Assembly (NCBI RefSeq): GCF_013033355.1
Contig: NZ_WQDY01000009.1
Location: forward strand, 62,001 to 126,000
From: Ruegeria lacuscaerulensis
GTDB taxonomy: Bacteria > Pseudomonadota > Alphaproteobacteria > Rhodobacterales > Rhodobacteraceae
Length of the DNA: 64,000 nucleotides
Direction of reading: 5' to 3'
The notes beneath the pieces are model-generated. The model saw nothing but the letters and a program-made list of their open reading frames with translations. It was not told the DNA's origin and made no database searches. Within the stretch, counting starts at the first letter, position 1, and each line of letters begins with the position of its first letter. Shown here in pieces: positions 28,080 through 37,727 of this stretch. Both the position numbers and the translations under genes were made by a program.

Positions 28080-28823
28080 ATGAGGCTTCAGGGCAAGACC
28101 GCAATCGTCACCGGCGGCGCGTCGGGTTTTGGTGCCGGTATCGTCGAGCGGTTCCTTGAAGAAGGCGCACGGGTCATGATCGCCGATATCAATGGCGATG
28201 CGGCGCAGGCATTGGCGCAACAGCACGAAAACGCCACCGCCCAAACGGTCGATGTGGCCAACGCGGCCTCAGTTCAGGCCATGGCCGATGCGGCCGGCGA
28301 TGCGTTCGGCCCCGTCGATATTCTTGTCAATAATGCGGGCGTCACCCATCTGCCAACCCCGCTCGAGGACGTGTCCGAAGATGATTTCGACCGTGTCTTC
28401 AACGTGAATATGAAATCCGTCTACCTGACAGCGCGCGCTTTTGTTCCGCATATGAAGGCGCGCGGCGCGGGTGCAATCCTGAACGTGGCCTCGACGGCGG
28501 GCCTGTCACCGCGCCCGAACCTGAACTGGTACAACGCTTCGAAAGGTTGGATGATCACCGCCACCAAAACCATGGCCGTCGAACTTGCCCCATCAGGCGT
28601 TCGCGTTAACGCCATCTGTCCCGTAGCGGGCGAGACTCCGTTGCTGAAATCCTTCATGGGCGAGGACACCCCCGAAATCCGTGCCAAATTTCTGTCCACC
28701 ATCCCGCTGGGCCGCTTCTCAACCCCGCAGGATATGGCGAACGCCGCCCTGTTCCTGTGCTCGGACGAGGCCAGCATGATCACCGGCACAGCTTTGGAGG
28801 TCGACGGTGGCCGCTGTATCTGA
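28080..28823 (+). CDS. SDR family oxidoreductase
   Basis: A 247-residue short-chain dehydrogenase/reductase. The cofactor motif TGGASGFGAGI is near residue 12, NNAG follows in ILVNNAGVTHLP, the catalytic serine lies in LNVASTAGLS, and the active-site YNASK is in NWYNASKGWM. The Asp in MIADINGDA at the end of beta-2 suggests NAD preference. Overall it resembles 3-oxoacyl-ACP reductase/glucose dehydrogenase-type SDRs, and the substrate cannot be assigned. GGGAGGGCAAGACC lies before the ATG. It sits 55 bp after arfB in the same direction. Confidence 0.9.
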   Translation: MRLQGKTAIVTGGASGFGAGIVERFLEEGARVMIADINGDAAQALAQQHENATAQTVDVANAASVQAMADAAGDAFGPVDILVNNAGVTHLPTPLEDVSEDDFDRVFNVNMKSVYLTARAFVPHMKARGAGAILNVASTAGLSPRPNLNWYNASKGWMITATKTMAVELAPSGVRVNAICPVAGETPLLKSFMGEDTPEIRAKFLSTIPLGRFSTPQDMANAALFLCSDEASMITGTALEVDGGRCI

Positions 28824-28904
28824 TCCGCTCTTCATCTGGCCAAAAATATCTCCGCCGGAGGCAGCGCGCCTGCGCGCTTCCCCTCCCCACACGATTACCT
28901 AGAA

Positions 28905-29921
28905 ATGACGCCCGGACCGAAAAACCTGATCACCGATATCCCCGGCCTGCGCGTCGGCAACGCGCAAGACGGCGCGTTGAAATCCGGCACAACAGTGCTG
29001 ACGGCGGACGCGCCCTTTACCGCCTCGGTACATGTGATGGGCGGTGCGCCTGGGACACGGGAAACCGACCTGCTGGCCCCGGACAAATCGGTGCAGCGGG
29101 TGGATGCGATCACCCTCTCTGGCGGTTCGGCTTTTGGGTTGGACGCGTGCTCGGGTGTCTCAGACGCCTTGCGCGCGGAAGGCAGGGGCTTTGTCGTCGG
29201 CCCCGCCATCGTCCCCATCGTTCCCGGAGCCATCTTGTTCGATCTGCTGAACGGGGGTGATAAGACATGGACCGAGAACCCTTATCGCGCGCTGGGACGC
29301 ACCGCGTTCGAAAACGCAGCCTCTGATTTCGCGCTGGGCACAGCGGGCGCAGGCACAGGAGCTTTGGCCGCCCGACATAAAGGCGGGCTGGGTTCTGCCT
29401 CGGTGGTGCTGGAAAACGGTGTCACTGTCGGCGCATTGGTTGCCGCCAACCCGCTGGGCAGTGTCACCACGGCCAGCGACCGTCATTTCTGGGCCGCCCC
29501 GTTCGAACAGGGCGGCGAATTCGGCGATTTAGGGCCTGATCCGACCTCGGGGCTTGGACAGCCCGCGCCCAGCCTCAAGGCGCAGGTCATGCACCCGGCA
29601 GCACCTGACAAGGGCAATACAACCATCGCCATTGTCGCCACGGATGCAACCCTATCGAAACCGCAATGTCAGCGGTTGGCGGTTGCGGCTCATGACGGCA
29701 TCGCCCGTGCGATCCTGCCCGCCCACACCCCCGGAGATGGCGATCTGGTCTTTGGAGTCAGCACCGGCGCGCGACCCCTGACGTCGGATGCGGATCTGGC
29801 GCTGATCGGCCACACGGCCTCGATCTGCCTTGCACGGGCCATTGCCCGCGCCGTCTATCTGGCCACACCCGAGTTGGGCGATCTGCTGCCATGTTGGTCA
29901 CAGACGCACGACTTTGGTTAA
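28905..29921 (+). CDS. P1 family peptidase (DmpA-type)
   Basis: A 338-residue protein of the DmpA/BapA L-aminopeptidase/D-esterase family, self-processing Ntn-like hydrolases. It begins with LITDIPGLRVGNAQD and TLSGGSAFGLDACSGVSDAL, both family markers. The probable processing and nucleophile site is the serine in KGGLGSASVVLENG, after which comes VGALVAANPLGSV. No signal peptide is seen. Physiological substrates are unknown; beta- or D-amino-acid peptides are typical. Confidence 0.9.
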   Translation: MTPGPKNLITDIPGLRVGNAQDGALKSGTTVLTADAPFTASVHVMGGAPGTRETDLLAPDKSVQRVDAITLSGGSAFGLDACSGVSDALRAEGRGFVVGPAIVPIVPGAILFDLLNGGDKTWTENPYRALGRTAFENAASDFALGTAGAGTGALAARHKGGLGSASVVLENGVTVGALVAANPLGSVTTASDRHFWAAPFEQGGEFGDLGPDPTSGLGQPAPSLKAQVMHPAAPDKGNTTIAIVATDATLSKPQCQRLAVAAHDGIARAILPAHTPGDGDLVFGVSTGARPLTSDADLALIGHTASICLARAIARAVYLATPELGDLLPCWSQTHDFG

Positions 29922-30034
29922 GGACGACTAAAGTCGGGTTGTGACACTGTGTCGTTGCGCGGCAATCTGCGCGTTGACTCTTTTCTGTGCCGGCGTTCCA
30001 TTCGGTGCAGCCAATATGTATCGGAGCAAAAGCC

Positions 30035-30448
30035 ATGAATCGCATTCTCGCGACTGCAATTGTCGGCCTTCTGGCCCTTCCTGCCTATGCTGAAGGTGAC
30101 GCAGAAGCTGGCAAGAAAGCCTTCAACAAGTGCAAATCCTGCCACATGATCGCTGATCCGGATGGCGAAGTGATCGTTAAAGGTGGCAAGACCGGCCCGA
30201 ACCTGTACGGTATCGCGGGCCGCACTGCTGGCACGGTTGAAGACTTCAAATACGGTGACAGCATCGTGGCCGCAGGTGAAAACGGTCTGGTCTGGGATGA
30301 GACAACCTTTGTCGAGTACTCTCAGGACCCCAAAGCCTTCCTGAAAACCTATCTGGATGACACAGCGGCCAAGTCGAAAATGACCTTCCGGCTGAAATCT
30401 GGCGGTGAAGACGTCTATGCCTATATCGTCAGCGTTTCGGGCGAATAA
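30035..30448 (+). CDS. Cytochrome c2-type c-type cytochrome
   Basis: A 137-residue periplasmic class I cytochrome c. The signal peptide MNRILATAIVGLLALPAYA is cleaved before E20. The heme motif CKSCH is at residues 33-37, the conserved GPNLYGIAGRTAG follows, and the axial methionine lies in AKSKMTFRL. It resembles cytochrome c2/c550 of Rhodobacter, which shuttles electrons from the bc1 complex to terminal oxidases or reaction centres. Upstream at 29943-29953 is a short GACAC-T-GTGTC palindrome of unknown meaning. A strong hairpin follows the gene. Confidence 0.92.
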   Translation: MNRILATAIVGLLALPAYAEGDAEAGKKAFNKCKSCHMIADPDGEVIVKGGKTGPNLYGIAGRTAGTVEDFKYGDSIVAAGENGLVWDETTFVEYSQDPKAFLKTYLDDTAAKSKMTFRLKSGGEDVYAYIVSVSGE

Positions 30449-30476
30449 TATCTGACACCGATCTACTGAGATTCAT

Positions 30477-30507
30477 CGAAAGGCCGCAGTCCCCCTGCGG
30501 CCTTTCG
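30477..30507 (+). terminator. Hairpin terminator after cytochrome c2 gene
   Basis: A perfect 13-bp inverted repeat (30477-30489 with 30495-30507) has a 5-nt TCCCC loop and lies 28 bp after the cytochrome stop. The 3' arm ends CCTTTCG, and no long U-tract follows. It may act as a terminator or protect the mRNA 3' end. Confidence 0.6.
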
Positions 30508-30600
30508 TGCGATTGATAAGAGTGCTCAACATCGCCACCTTGGAAGTACGCAGCCGAACGAGTCCGACCTGTCCGTCGGGCAGGCAGCAGGAGTTGAAAG

Positions 30601-31143
30601 ATGGGAATCATGATCCCGGCCTGGGTCGATGGCGAGTTGACCCCCGTGGACAAGCTTGAAGCGCATGAAAAGGGTTTGCGGCACAAGGCGGTGTCGGTCT
30701 TTGTCGTGCGCGGGACCGAGATTTTGCTGCAACGTCGGGCGATGGGCAAATACCACACGCCGGGCCTGTGGGCGAATACCTGCTGCACCCATCCTGACTG
30801 GGGTGAGACGCCCTCGGAATGCGCGGTGCGCCGCCTGCGCGAAGAGTTGGGGATTACCGGGCTTTATCCAGAATATCGCCACCGGCTGGAATACCACGCT
30901 GATGTGGGCAATTCGATGATCGAGCATGAGGTGGTGGACGTGTTCCTCGCCCATGTACGTGGGCCATTGCAGATCGAACCGAACCCAGATGAGGTGATGG
31001 ATATCCGCTGGATCGACTATCACGACCTTCTGGCCGAGGTGCAGCGCCACCCCGCGCGATTCACGCCCTGGCTCAAGATTTATCTGCACAACCACGCCGA
31101 CACGATTTTCGGCCCCGACCTGATCATCTCGGCCAAGACCTGA
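30601..31143 (+). CDS. idi: Isopentenyl-diphosphate delta-isomerase, type I
   Basis: A 180-residue Nudix-fold enzyme interconverting IPP and DMAPP for isoprenoid, quinone and carotenoid synthesis. [19 protein letters not shown] contains the catalytic cysteine (NTCCTHP), RRLREELGI is the Nudix-like helix, and the glutamate pair in [18 protein letters not shown] supplies the second catalytic residue and metal ligands. The length is typical of bacterial type I enzymes. CAGGAG lies 9-14 nt upstream of the ATG. Confidence 0.96.
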   Translation: MGIMIPAWVDGELTPVDKLEAHEKGLRHKAVSVFVVRGTEILLQRRAMGKYHTPGLWANTCCTHPDWGETPSECAVRRLREELGITGLYPEYRHRLEYHADVGNSMIEHEVVDVFLAHVRGPLQIEPNPDEVMDIRWIDYHDLLAEVQRHPARFTPWLKIYLHNHADTIFGPDLIISAKT

Positions 31144-31184
31144 GGGCTTGCAAGGCCGCCCCAAGCCGCCTAAATCAACGCGTC

Positions 31185-31667
31185 ATGGCCAAGCAAAAGC
31201 AGAAGACCGACCCGAATTACAAAGTCATCGCCGAAAACCGGCGGGCCCGCTTCGATTACGCGATCGAAGAGGATATAGAGTGCGGCATCATGCTGGAAGG
31301 CTCCGAGGTCAAATCCCTGCGCGCAGGTGGCTCGAACATTGCCGAAAGCTATGCCTCGGTCGACGACGGTGAGCTGTGGCTGATCAACAGCTATATCGCC
31401 CCGTATGAGCAGGCGAAAGTCTTCAAACACGAAGAACGCCGCCGTCGCAAGCTGTTGGTTTCGCGGAAAGAATTGTCGAGTCTGTGGAACGCTACTCAAC
31501 GCAAGGGCATGACGCTGGTGCCGCTGGTTTTGTATTTCAACCACAAGGGCCGGGCCAAGCTGAAGATTGGAATCGCCAAGGGTAAGAAACTGCACGACAA
31601 GCGTGAGACGCAAGCCAAACGCGACTGGTCACGTCAGAAACAGCGGCTGATGAAGGATCACAGCTGA
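31185..31667 (+). CDS. smpB: SsrA-binding protein SmpB
   Basis: A 160-residue tmRNA-binding protein required for trans-translation. It begins [25 protein letters not shown]. It contains the family blocks [41 protein letters not shown] and [29 protein letters not shown], and the basic tail [20 protein letters not shown] that monitors the decoding centre. The stop codon lies inside a 10-bp hairpin shared with the convergent glpK gene. Confidence 0.97.
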   Translation: MAKQKQKTDPNYKVIAENRRARFDYAIEEDIECGIMLEGSEVKSLRAGGSNIAESYASVDDGELWLINSYIAPYEQAKVFKHEERRRRKLLVSRKELSSLWNATQRKGMTLVPLVLYFNHKGRAKLKIGIAKGKKLHDKRETQAKRDWSRQKQRLMKDHS

Positions 31668-31674
31668 TCCTTCA
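31651..31674. terminator. Bidirectional hairpin between smpB and glpK
   Basis: A perfect 10-bp inverted repeat (31651-31660 with 31665-31674), loop CAGC, overlaps the smpB stop and lies 7 bp from the glpK stop. It has no U-tract on either strand, so termination efficiency is uncertain. Confidence 0.45.
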
Positions 31675-31680
31675 CCGGAT

Positions 31681-33159
31681 TCAGAACGCCATCGCGGCCG
31701 ACACGGCCCGTTTCCAACGGTCATAGGCGGCGTCGCGGTCCTCTTGCGACATCTCTGGTTTAAACCGGCGATCCAGCGCCCATGTTTCCGAAAACCCTTG
31801 CTGATCGGGATAGACCCCCGCGCGCATTCCGGCCAGCCACGCCGCACCCAGAGCAGTTGTTTCCTGCATCACCGGACGGTCAACTTCGGCCCCCAGATAG
31901 TCCGACAAACCCTGCATCGCCCAATCCGAGGCGCTGGCGCCACCGTCGACGCGCAGCGTCACATCGGTATCCGCGCCCCAGTCGCCCTGCATGGCGTGCC
32001 ACAGATCGCGGGTCTGGTAGGCGATGCTTTCCAAGGTGGCTTTGGCGAACTCGGCCCGACCTGAGTTGCGGGTCAGACCAAACACTGCGCCCCGGCAGTC
32101 AGGTTTCCAGTAAGGCGCGCCCAGCCCGGTAAAAGCGGGCACCAGCACGACATGCTGATTAGGGTCTGCTTGTTGCGCCAATTCTCCGCTTTCGGGGGCC
32201 GTTTCGATGATCTGCAACGCATCACGCAGCCATTGCACCGCGGCCCCGGCGACAAAGATCGAGCCCTCCAACGCATAGGTCCGTTTGCCGTCCAGCTGGT
32301 AGGCGATGGTAGTCAGCAGGCGGTTTTTCGACTCAACCGGTTTGTCGCCCGTGTTCAGCAGCGCGAAACAGCCCGTGCCGTAGGTGGATTTCATCATCCC
32401 CGGCTGAAAACACGCCTGCCCAATGGTGGCAGCCTGTTGGTCGCCCGCCACGCCCAAAATGGGGATATTCCCCCCTAATAGAGTCGTTTCCCCGAAGTCC
32501 GAGGCACAATCATGGACCTGCGGCAGCATATTCATCGGCACGTCCAGCAGATCACAGATCTCCGTGCTCCATTCGCCTTTGTGGATGTCGAACAACAGGG
32601 TGCGGGCGGCGTTTGTGGCGTCTGTGGCGTGGCTGCGGCCTTCGGTTAGACGCCAGATCAGGAAGCTGTCGATGGTGCCGAACAGCAGCTCTCCGGCTTC
32701 GGCCTTTTCGCGCGCGCCGGGGACAGTATCCAGCAGCCATTTCACCTTGGTGCCCGAGAAATATGGGTCCAGTAGCAGGCCGGTCTGGGCGGTCACATCA
32801 TCCTCGCACCCGGCTTGTTTGTAGCGCGCGCAAATCTCGGCGGTGCGGCGGTCCTGCCAGACGATGGCGTTGTGGATCGGTTTCCCGGTGGCGCGATCCC
32901 AGACCACCGTGGTTTCGCGCTGGTTGGTGATGCCGATGCCGGCGATCTGGTCGGAGGTGACGCCGTTGGTGTCCATCACTTCGCGGCAGACGCGCAAAAC
33001 GCTGTCCCAGATTTCCTCGGGGTCGTGTTCGACCCAGCCTTCCTGCGGGAAATGCTGGGTGAATTCGTGCTGTGCGGTGCCCGCGCGCTGCATTTCAGCG
33101 TCAAACAGAATGGCCCGCGATGATGTGGTGCCCTGATCAATAGCGAGAATATAGGTCAT
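31681..33159 (-). CDS. glpK: Glycerol kinase
   Basis: A 492-residue FGGY-family kinase that phosphorylates glycerol to sn-glycerol 3-phosphate. The N-terminal [17 protein letters not shown] is the phosphate-binding loop, [13 protein letters not shown] is a family signature, and the GlpK-specific [14 protein letters not shown] and [13 protein letters not shown] follow, with [13 protein letters not shown] in the C-terminal domain. GGAGGG lies upstream of ATG 33159. No glpD, glpF or glycerol ABC genes are adjacent. Confidence 0.97.
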   Translation of the reverse strand: MTYILAIDQGTTSSRAILFDAEMQRAGTAQHEFTQHFPQEGWVEHDPEEIWDSVLRVCREVMDTNGVTSDQIAGIGITNQRETTVVWDRATGKPIHNAIVWQDRRTAEICARYKQAGCEDDVTAQTGLLLDPYFSGTKVKWLLDTVPGAREKAEAGELLFGTIDSFLIWRLTEGRSHATDATNAARTLLFDIHKGEWSTEICDLLDVPMNMLPQVHDCASDFGETTLLGGNIPILGVAGDQQAATIGQACFQPGMMKSTYGTGCFALLNTGDKPVESKNRLLTTIAYQLDGKRTYALEGSIFVAGAAVQWLRDALQIIETAPESGELAQQADPNQHVVLVPAFTGLGAPYWKPDCRGAVFGLTRNSGRAEFAKATLESIAYQTRDLWHAMQGDWGADTDVTLRVDGGASASDWAMQGLSDYLGAEVDRPVMQETTALGAAWLAGMRAGVYPDQQGFSETWALDRRFKPEMSQEDRDAAYDRWKRAVSAAMAF

Positions 33160-33229
33160 GCCCCGCGCCCCCCTCCGGTATTGGTTTTGCAGGAGTTTAG
33201 CGCAAACAATAGCGCGGGTGCCAGAGCGT

Positions 33230-34072
33230 TCAGACCGGAATATTGTCGATCAGTCGCACGCCATCTGCCCAAGCGGCCACAAACAGCCGGGCGGGGCGGT
33301 CGGCGTGGGTCAGCGGTTCCAGCGTCTCGGCGCAGCGCAGTTGGATATATTCGACCTGCGTAAACCCTGCGGCCAGCAGATCGGTCTGCGCCTGCGCGGC
33401 CAGAGCGTCAAACTCTGCCCCGTCTCGTAGTGCGTTGGCCAGATCACTCATGATCCGATGCTTGTTGGCAGCAACCTCCAACCCCTCGGGTGACAGGCGC
33501 AGGTTGCGCGAAGACATCGCCAGCCCCGAGGGTTCGCGAACGGTAGGGCAGCCAACGACCTCAATCGGGATGTCCAGATCGCGGGCCATACGGCGCACGA
33601 CCATCAGCTGTTGATAGTCTTTTTCTCCGAAATAGGCTCTGTCTGCCTGAGTTTGTAGGAACAGTTTTGCGACGACAGTGGCGACGCCGTCGAAATGTCC
33701 GGGGCGGAATTCACCCTCCATCACATTGGTCAGGCCAGTGACGGACACAGTGGTGGCAAAGCCCTGCGGATAGATCTCATCAGGATCGGGCACGTATATC
33801 GCATCCACGTCAAATGGGCCCAGTTTCTGCGCGTCCTCATGTTCCGTGCGCGGATAATTGGCCAAGTCTTCGGGGTTGTTGAACTGCTTGGGGTTCACAA
33901 AAATCGTGACAATGACGCGGTCGGCCCCGGCCTTGGCGGCCTCAACCAGCGACAGATGCCCCTGATGCAGCGCGCCCATGGTGGGGACCACGCCGATGAC
34001 CTCGCCGTTGCGGTGCCATTGGGATGTCAGCGCGCGCAGATCGGCAAGGCGGCGCAGGATGGGGGCTGTCAT
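33230..34072 (-). CDS. panC: Pantothenate synthetase (pantoate-beta-alanine ligase)
   Basis: A 280-residue enzyme joining pantoate and beta-alanine with ATP. The HIGH-like [16 protein letters not shown], the KMSKS-region equivalent [14 protein letters not shown], and [13 protein letters not shown] and [15 protein letters not shown] are all present. Its ATG overlaps the panB stop (ATGA), so the two pantothenate enzymes are translated from one mRNA. Confidence 0.97.
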   Translation of the reverse strand: MTAPILRRLADLRALTSQWHRNGEVIGVVPTMGALHQGHLSLVEAAKAGADRVIVTIFVNPKQFNNPEDLANYPRTEHEDAQKLGPFDVDAIYVPDPDEIYPQGFATTVSVTGLTNVMEGEFRPGHFDGVATVVAKLFLQTQADRAYFGEKDYQQLMVVRRMARDLDIPIEVVGCPTVREPSGLAMSSRNLRLSPEGLEVAANKHRIMSDLANALRDGAEFDALAAQAQTDLLAAGFTQVEYIQLRCAETLEPLTHADRPARLFVAAWADGVRLIDNIPV

Positions 34073-34908
34073 GTCTTTGGTCCTTTGGACGGGGCCTGAT
34101 CCGCAAAAACATGTTCGTCCGCCGGAAAGCTGCGGGCGCGCACTTCGGCGGCGTATTCGGCGATGGCGGCCTCGGCCAGCGGGCCAAGTTCGGCATAACG
34201 TTTGACGAATTTCGGTTTGAAGGCGGTGAAAAAGCCCACCATGTCGTCGACCACAAGGATTTGCCCGTCACAGCCAGCCGAGGCGCCGATGCCAATGGTG
34301 GGGATCGCAACGTCGGCCGTGATGCGGTCGGCCAGACCTTGCGGAACTTTCTCTAACACGACCGAAAACGCGCCTGCGCCTGCGACGGCGTGGGCGTCGG
34401 CCAGAACCGCCTCGGCCTGATCATCGCGGCCCTGTACCTTGTAGCCGCCCAGCGTGTTGATCGATTGCGGGGTCAGGCCGATATGGGCCATCACCGGAAT
34501 GCCGCGTTGAACCAGAAAGCGGATGGTCTCGGCCATCTCGACCCCACCCTCCAGTTTGACGGCCCCCGCGCCGGTTTCAGCCATCAGTCGCGCTGCGTTG
34601 CGGAACGCGTCGGCAGGCGAGTGTTCATAGCTGCCAAAGGGCATGTCGATGACCATCATCGCATTGCTCAGTCCGCGGGCGACGGCTTGACCGTGCATCA
34701 CCATCATCTCCATCGTCACGCCCAACGTCGATTCCAGTCCGTGCAGGACCATGCCGACGCTGTCGCCGACAAGAACGAAGTCGCAATGGTCGTCCATCAA
34801 TCGGGCCATCGGCGTCGTGTAGGCGGTCAGCGAGACCAGAGGCTCGCCCCCTTTGCGCGCCCGAATATCTTCGGCGTTGGGGGCTTTTTTGCGGGCGGTG
34901 GCGCTCAT
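34069..34908 (-). CDS. panB: 3-methyl-2-oxobutanoate hydroxymethyltransferase
   Basis: A 279-residue enzyme of the first committed step of pantothenate synthesis (ketopantoate formation from 2-oxoisovalerate and methylene-THF). [24 protein letters not shown] and [18 protein letters not shown] match the family, as do [15 protein letters not shown] and [21 protein letters not shown] 34908 has an excellent GGAGGAG 6 nt upstream; a 17-codon 5' extension is not supported. It is the first gene of the panBC operon. Confidence 0.97.
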   Translation of the reverse strand: MSATARKKAPNAEDIRARKGGEPLVSLTAYTTPMARLMDDHCDFVLVGDSVGMVLHGLESTLGVTMEMMVMHGQAVARGLSNAMMVIDMPFGSYEHSPADAFRNAARLMAETGAGAVKLEGGVEMAETIRFLVQRGIPVMAHIGLTPQSINTLGGYKVQGRDDQAEAVLADAHAVAGAGAFSVVLEKVPQGLADRITADVAIPTIGIGASAGCDGQILVVDDMVGFFTAFKPKFVKRYAELGPLAEAAIAEYAAEVRARSFPADEHVFADQAPSKGPKT

Positions 34909-35078
34909 GATCGCTCCTCCGGGGTTTATGTTGCAGCGCGGCATAGCAGATTGCGGCACCGCATAGAAACCCCGGTTGCGCGAACATTTCCTTGATTGAC
35001 TGTAGGTTTATGGGAAGATTGGTCTGACAATAGCCCGAAAAAACACGCGGCTGCATATTTCAGTGGGGAGTGATTTTC

Positions 35079-36566
35079 ATGACAAAGCAGAGATTTCGGT
35101 CCTTTGCGTCCGCTTTGGCCGTCGGTGCCAGCTTGTTCGCAGGCGAGGCATTGGCCAAATCAGATATTACCATTGCGATGCAGCTTGAGCCGCCGCATCT
35201 GGACCCGACAAGCGCCGCCGCGCAAGCCATCGATTCGGTGGTCTATACCAATATCTTCGAAGGGCTGACCCGTTTTATGGGGGACGGCTCGGTCGTGCCC
35301 GGTCTTGCGGAAAGTTGGGAGATCTCGGAAGACGGGACGATGTATACGTTCAAGCTGCGCGAAAGTGTGACGTTCCACGATGGATCGACCATGGATGCCG
35401 AGGACGTCAAGTTCAGCCTTGACCGCGCTCGCGCCGAAGACAGCGCGAATGCGCAGAAAGCTCTGTTCGCCGGGATCGACAGCGTCGAGGTGGTCGATCC
35501 GCTGACCGTCAAGGTCACTTTGTCCGCGCCGAATGGGAATTTCCTGTTCAATATGGCTTGGGGCGACGCAGTGATTGTCGCGCCCGAGAGTATCGACGAC
35601 ATCAAGACCAATCCCGTGGGAACAGGGGCCTATACCTTTGGCAACTGGGTGCAGGGCGACAGCATCACGGTGAATCGCAACCCGAACTATTGGGGCGATC
35701 AGCCCAGCCTTGAGACAGCAACGTTCAAGTTCATCTCGGACCCCACCGCAGCCTTTGCCGCAATGATGGCCGAGGATGTGGACGTGTTTGACAACTTCCC
35801 GGCGCCCGAGAACCTGCCGCAATTCGAGGCCGACCCCCGTTTTCAAGTGCTGGTCGGTTCGACCGAGGGCGAAACGATCCTGTCCACCAACAATAAGAAA
35901 GCACCATTCGACGACATAAGGGTGCGGCAGGCTATGGCCCATGCGATCGACCGTCAGGCAATTATCGACGGCGCGATGTTTGGCTATGGAACCCCCATCG
36001 GCACCCATTTTGCGCCGCACAATCCAGCCTATGTCGATCTGACCGGCAATTCGGCCTATGACCCCAAGAAAGCTGCGCAGCTTCTGGCTGATGTTGGCTA
36101 TGCCGACGGGTTCGAGACCACGCTGCATCTACCGCCCCCCTCTTATGCCCGTCGCGGCGGTGAGATCATCGCCGCGCAGTTGGCCGAGGTTGGGATTAAA
36201 GCCGAGATCATCAATGTTGAATGGGCGCAATGGTTGGAATCGGTGTTCAAGGGCAAGGATTTCGGCCTGACTATCGTCAGCCACACCGAGCCGATGGACA
36301 TCGGCATCTATGCGCGGCCCGACTATTACTTCCAATATGACAGCAGCGATTTTCAAGCGTTGATGGAACTTCTGAACGAGACCACCGACCCTGATGAGCG
36401 CAAGAACCTGTTGGGCGATGCGCAACGCCTGATAGCCACCGATTTCGTCAATGGCTACCTGTTCCAGCTGGCCAAGCTGGGTGTTGCCAAAGCCGGTGTG
36501 CAGGGCCTGTGGGAGAACGCGCCCACAGCTGCCATCGATCTGACGCAGATCAGTTGGTCTGAATGA
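35079..36566 (+). CDS. ABC transporter substrate-binding protein (peptide/nickel family)
   Basis: A 495-residue periplasmic SBP_bac_5 family binding protein with signal peptide FRSFASALAVGASLFAGEALA. Family features are EPPHLDPTSAAAQAIDSVVYTNIFEGL, VPGLAESWEISEDGTMYTFKLR, FHDGSTMDAEDVKFSLDR and DIRVRQAMAHAIDRQAIIDG. ATG 35079 is chosen for GGGGAG 8 nt upstream over an in-frame GTG at 35070. It heads an operon with a channel gene, two permeases, a fused ATPase and an aldehyde dehydrogenase. The ligand may be a di/oligopeptide or another amino compound. Confidence 0.93.
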   Translation: MTKQRFRSFASALAVGASLFAGEALAKSDITIAMQLEPPHLDPTSAAAQAIDSVVYTNIFEGLTRFMGDGSVVPGLAESWEISEDGTMYTFKLRESVTFHDGSTMDAEDVKFSLDRARAEDSANAQKALFAGIDSVEVVDPLTVKVTLSAPNGNFLFNMAWGDAVIVAPESIDDIKTNPVGTGAYTFGNWVQGDSITVNRNPNYWGDQPSLETATFKFISDPTAAFAAMMAEDVDVFDNFPAPENLPQFEADPRFQVLVGSTEGETILSTNNKKAPFDDIRVRQAMAHAIDRQAIIDGAMFGYGTPIGTHFAPHNPAYVDLTGNSAYDPKKAAQLLADVGYADGFETTLHLPPPSYARRGGEIIAAQLAEVGIKAEIINVEWAQWLESVFKGKDFGLTIVSHTEPMDIGIYARPDYYFQYDSSDFQALMELLNETTDPDERKNLLGDAQRLIATDFVNGYLFQLAKLGVAKAGVQGLWENAPTAAIDLTQISWSE

Positions 36567-36570
36567 CCGG

Positions 36571-36603
36571 AACTGGGGTCGCATTGTGCGGCCGCAGTTT
36601 TTC
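36571..36603 (+). terminator. Terminator between the binding protein and the channel gene
   Basis: Arms 36571-36583 and 36587-36599 form a 12-pair stem with one G-G mismatch and a TTG loop, followed by a U-tract (TTTTT at 36598-36602). It lies 4 bp after the binding-protein stop and 23 bp before the next start. Partial termination here would make binding protein in excess over the membrane components, a common ABC-operon arrangement. Confidence 0.75.
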
Positions 36604-36625
36604 AAGGGTCGGGGTGAACGGTATC

Positions 36626-37687
36626 ATGACGTCTTTTCGTGTTCTTTTGCTATGCGTGTTAACGCTGTGCGGGCTGGCCTCGATGGCCAGTGCGCAAAAT
36701 GCGCTGAGCACCCGGTTGGACGCACTGGCTGGCACCCCTGAAAATCCGCTGAATGTGGGCGTCGGGATCAGGATCGACCAGATCACCGGCGTTGATCAAA
36801 AAGCGGAAAACTATGGGGCGGTGGCGGTTTTGCGGTTCGAATGGACGGACCCTCTGCTGGCGTTTGACGCAGAGCAGACGGGGCGGGACATTCGGGTCTT
36901 CAACCCGTCTGACCTGGCGGACCACGCGGCCGAAATTGGCGCCGTCATGCCCGCTTTCGTGATCCACAATCAGCAATCCAACAAATGGATACACGAGGCC
37001 GCCGCCTCGGTGCGCAGTGACGGGCGAGTGGTTTATGTCGAGAAATCCTCGCTCACCTTGCAGGCACCTCACTTCGATTTCCGTAAGTACCCGTTCGACA
37101 CGCAGGATTTCTATTTCGAGGTCGTTTCAGTCTTTCCCGCGGATTACGTGACGTATTACCCGCTGGAAGACTACTCGGGTCTGGGCGATCTGCTGGGCGA
37201 GGAAGAATGGGTTCTGGGCAATGCGCGAATGGTGAAAACCCAGGTTCAGGGTCTGTCGGGGAAAGATAGCGATCAGTTGGCGCTGGCCTTTCAGGGCAGC
37301 AGGCATCAAACCTACTACATGATCCGGGTGTTCATGCCCATGCTGGTACTCGTTGCTGTTGGCTGGGCGCTGTTCTTTCTGGACGAATACCGCAAACGGA
37401 TCGAGATTGCGGGCGGCAACCTGCTGGTCTTCGTTGCTTTCAACTGGGCGATTTCTGCTGATCTGCCCAAGCTGGGCTATCTGACCTTTCTGGATTTCGT
37501 TCTGCAATGGATGTTCCTGATGACCGGGGCGCTGATCGTGTTCAATGTCGCCTTGCGCAGACTCAAGGTCGCCGGGCGCGAAGACACGGCGCGAAAGCTG
37601 GACAATTACGCGGTTAAGTGGATCTATCCTCTGGGCTATGCCGCGATCGTCGGCTACGCGGTTTCTGCTTATTTGCTGATACCTTAG
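36626..37687 (+). CDS. Pentameric ligand-gated ion channel homologue (Cys-loop/pro-loop family)
   Basis: A 353-residue channel subunit. The signal peptide is residues 1-23 (to ASA). The extracellular beta-sandwich includes MPAFVIHN (108-115) and the pro-loop KYPFDTQDFYF (154-164), without cysteines as in prokaryotic members. M1 is 230-252 with conserved P238. M2 is about 259-279 with VAFNWAIS, ending in the hallmark LPKLGYLTFLD (280-290). M3 is 291-310 and M4 is 333-352. An ungapped alignment to GLIC from memory (AFN and LP blocks) places R256 at the -2' position, where cation channels carry glutamate; selectivity is therefore uncertain. It lies between the binding protein and permeases of an ABC operon. 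Confidence 0.88.
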   Translation: MTSFRVLLLCVLTLCGLASMASAQNALSTRLDALAGTPENPLNVGVGIRIDQITGVDQKAENYGAVAVLRFEWTDPLLAFDAEQTGRDIRVFNPSDLADHAAEIGAVMPAFVIHNQQSNKWIHEAAASVRSDGRVVYVEKSSLTLQAPHFDFRKYPFDTQDFYFEVVSVFPADYVTYYPLEDYSGLGDLLGEEEWVLGNARMVKTQVQGLSGKDSDQLALAFQGSRHQTYYMIRVFMPMLVLVAVGWALFFLDEYRKRIEIAGGNLLVFVAFNWAISADLPKLGYLTFLDFVLQWMFLMTGALIVFNVALRRLKVAGREDTARKLDNYAVKWIYPLGYAAIVGYAVSAYLLIP

Positions 37688-37727
37688 ACGCTGGACCAAC
37701 GGCTCCTGTGACCCTAACGTGCGATCT

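Noticed and set aside
29943-29953. GACAC-T-GTGTC palindrome upstream of the cytochrome c2 gene as an FNR or RegA site
   Set aside because: It does not match the FNR consensus TTGAT-N4-ATCAA and is too short to assign to another regulator.
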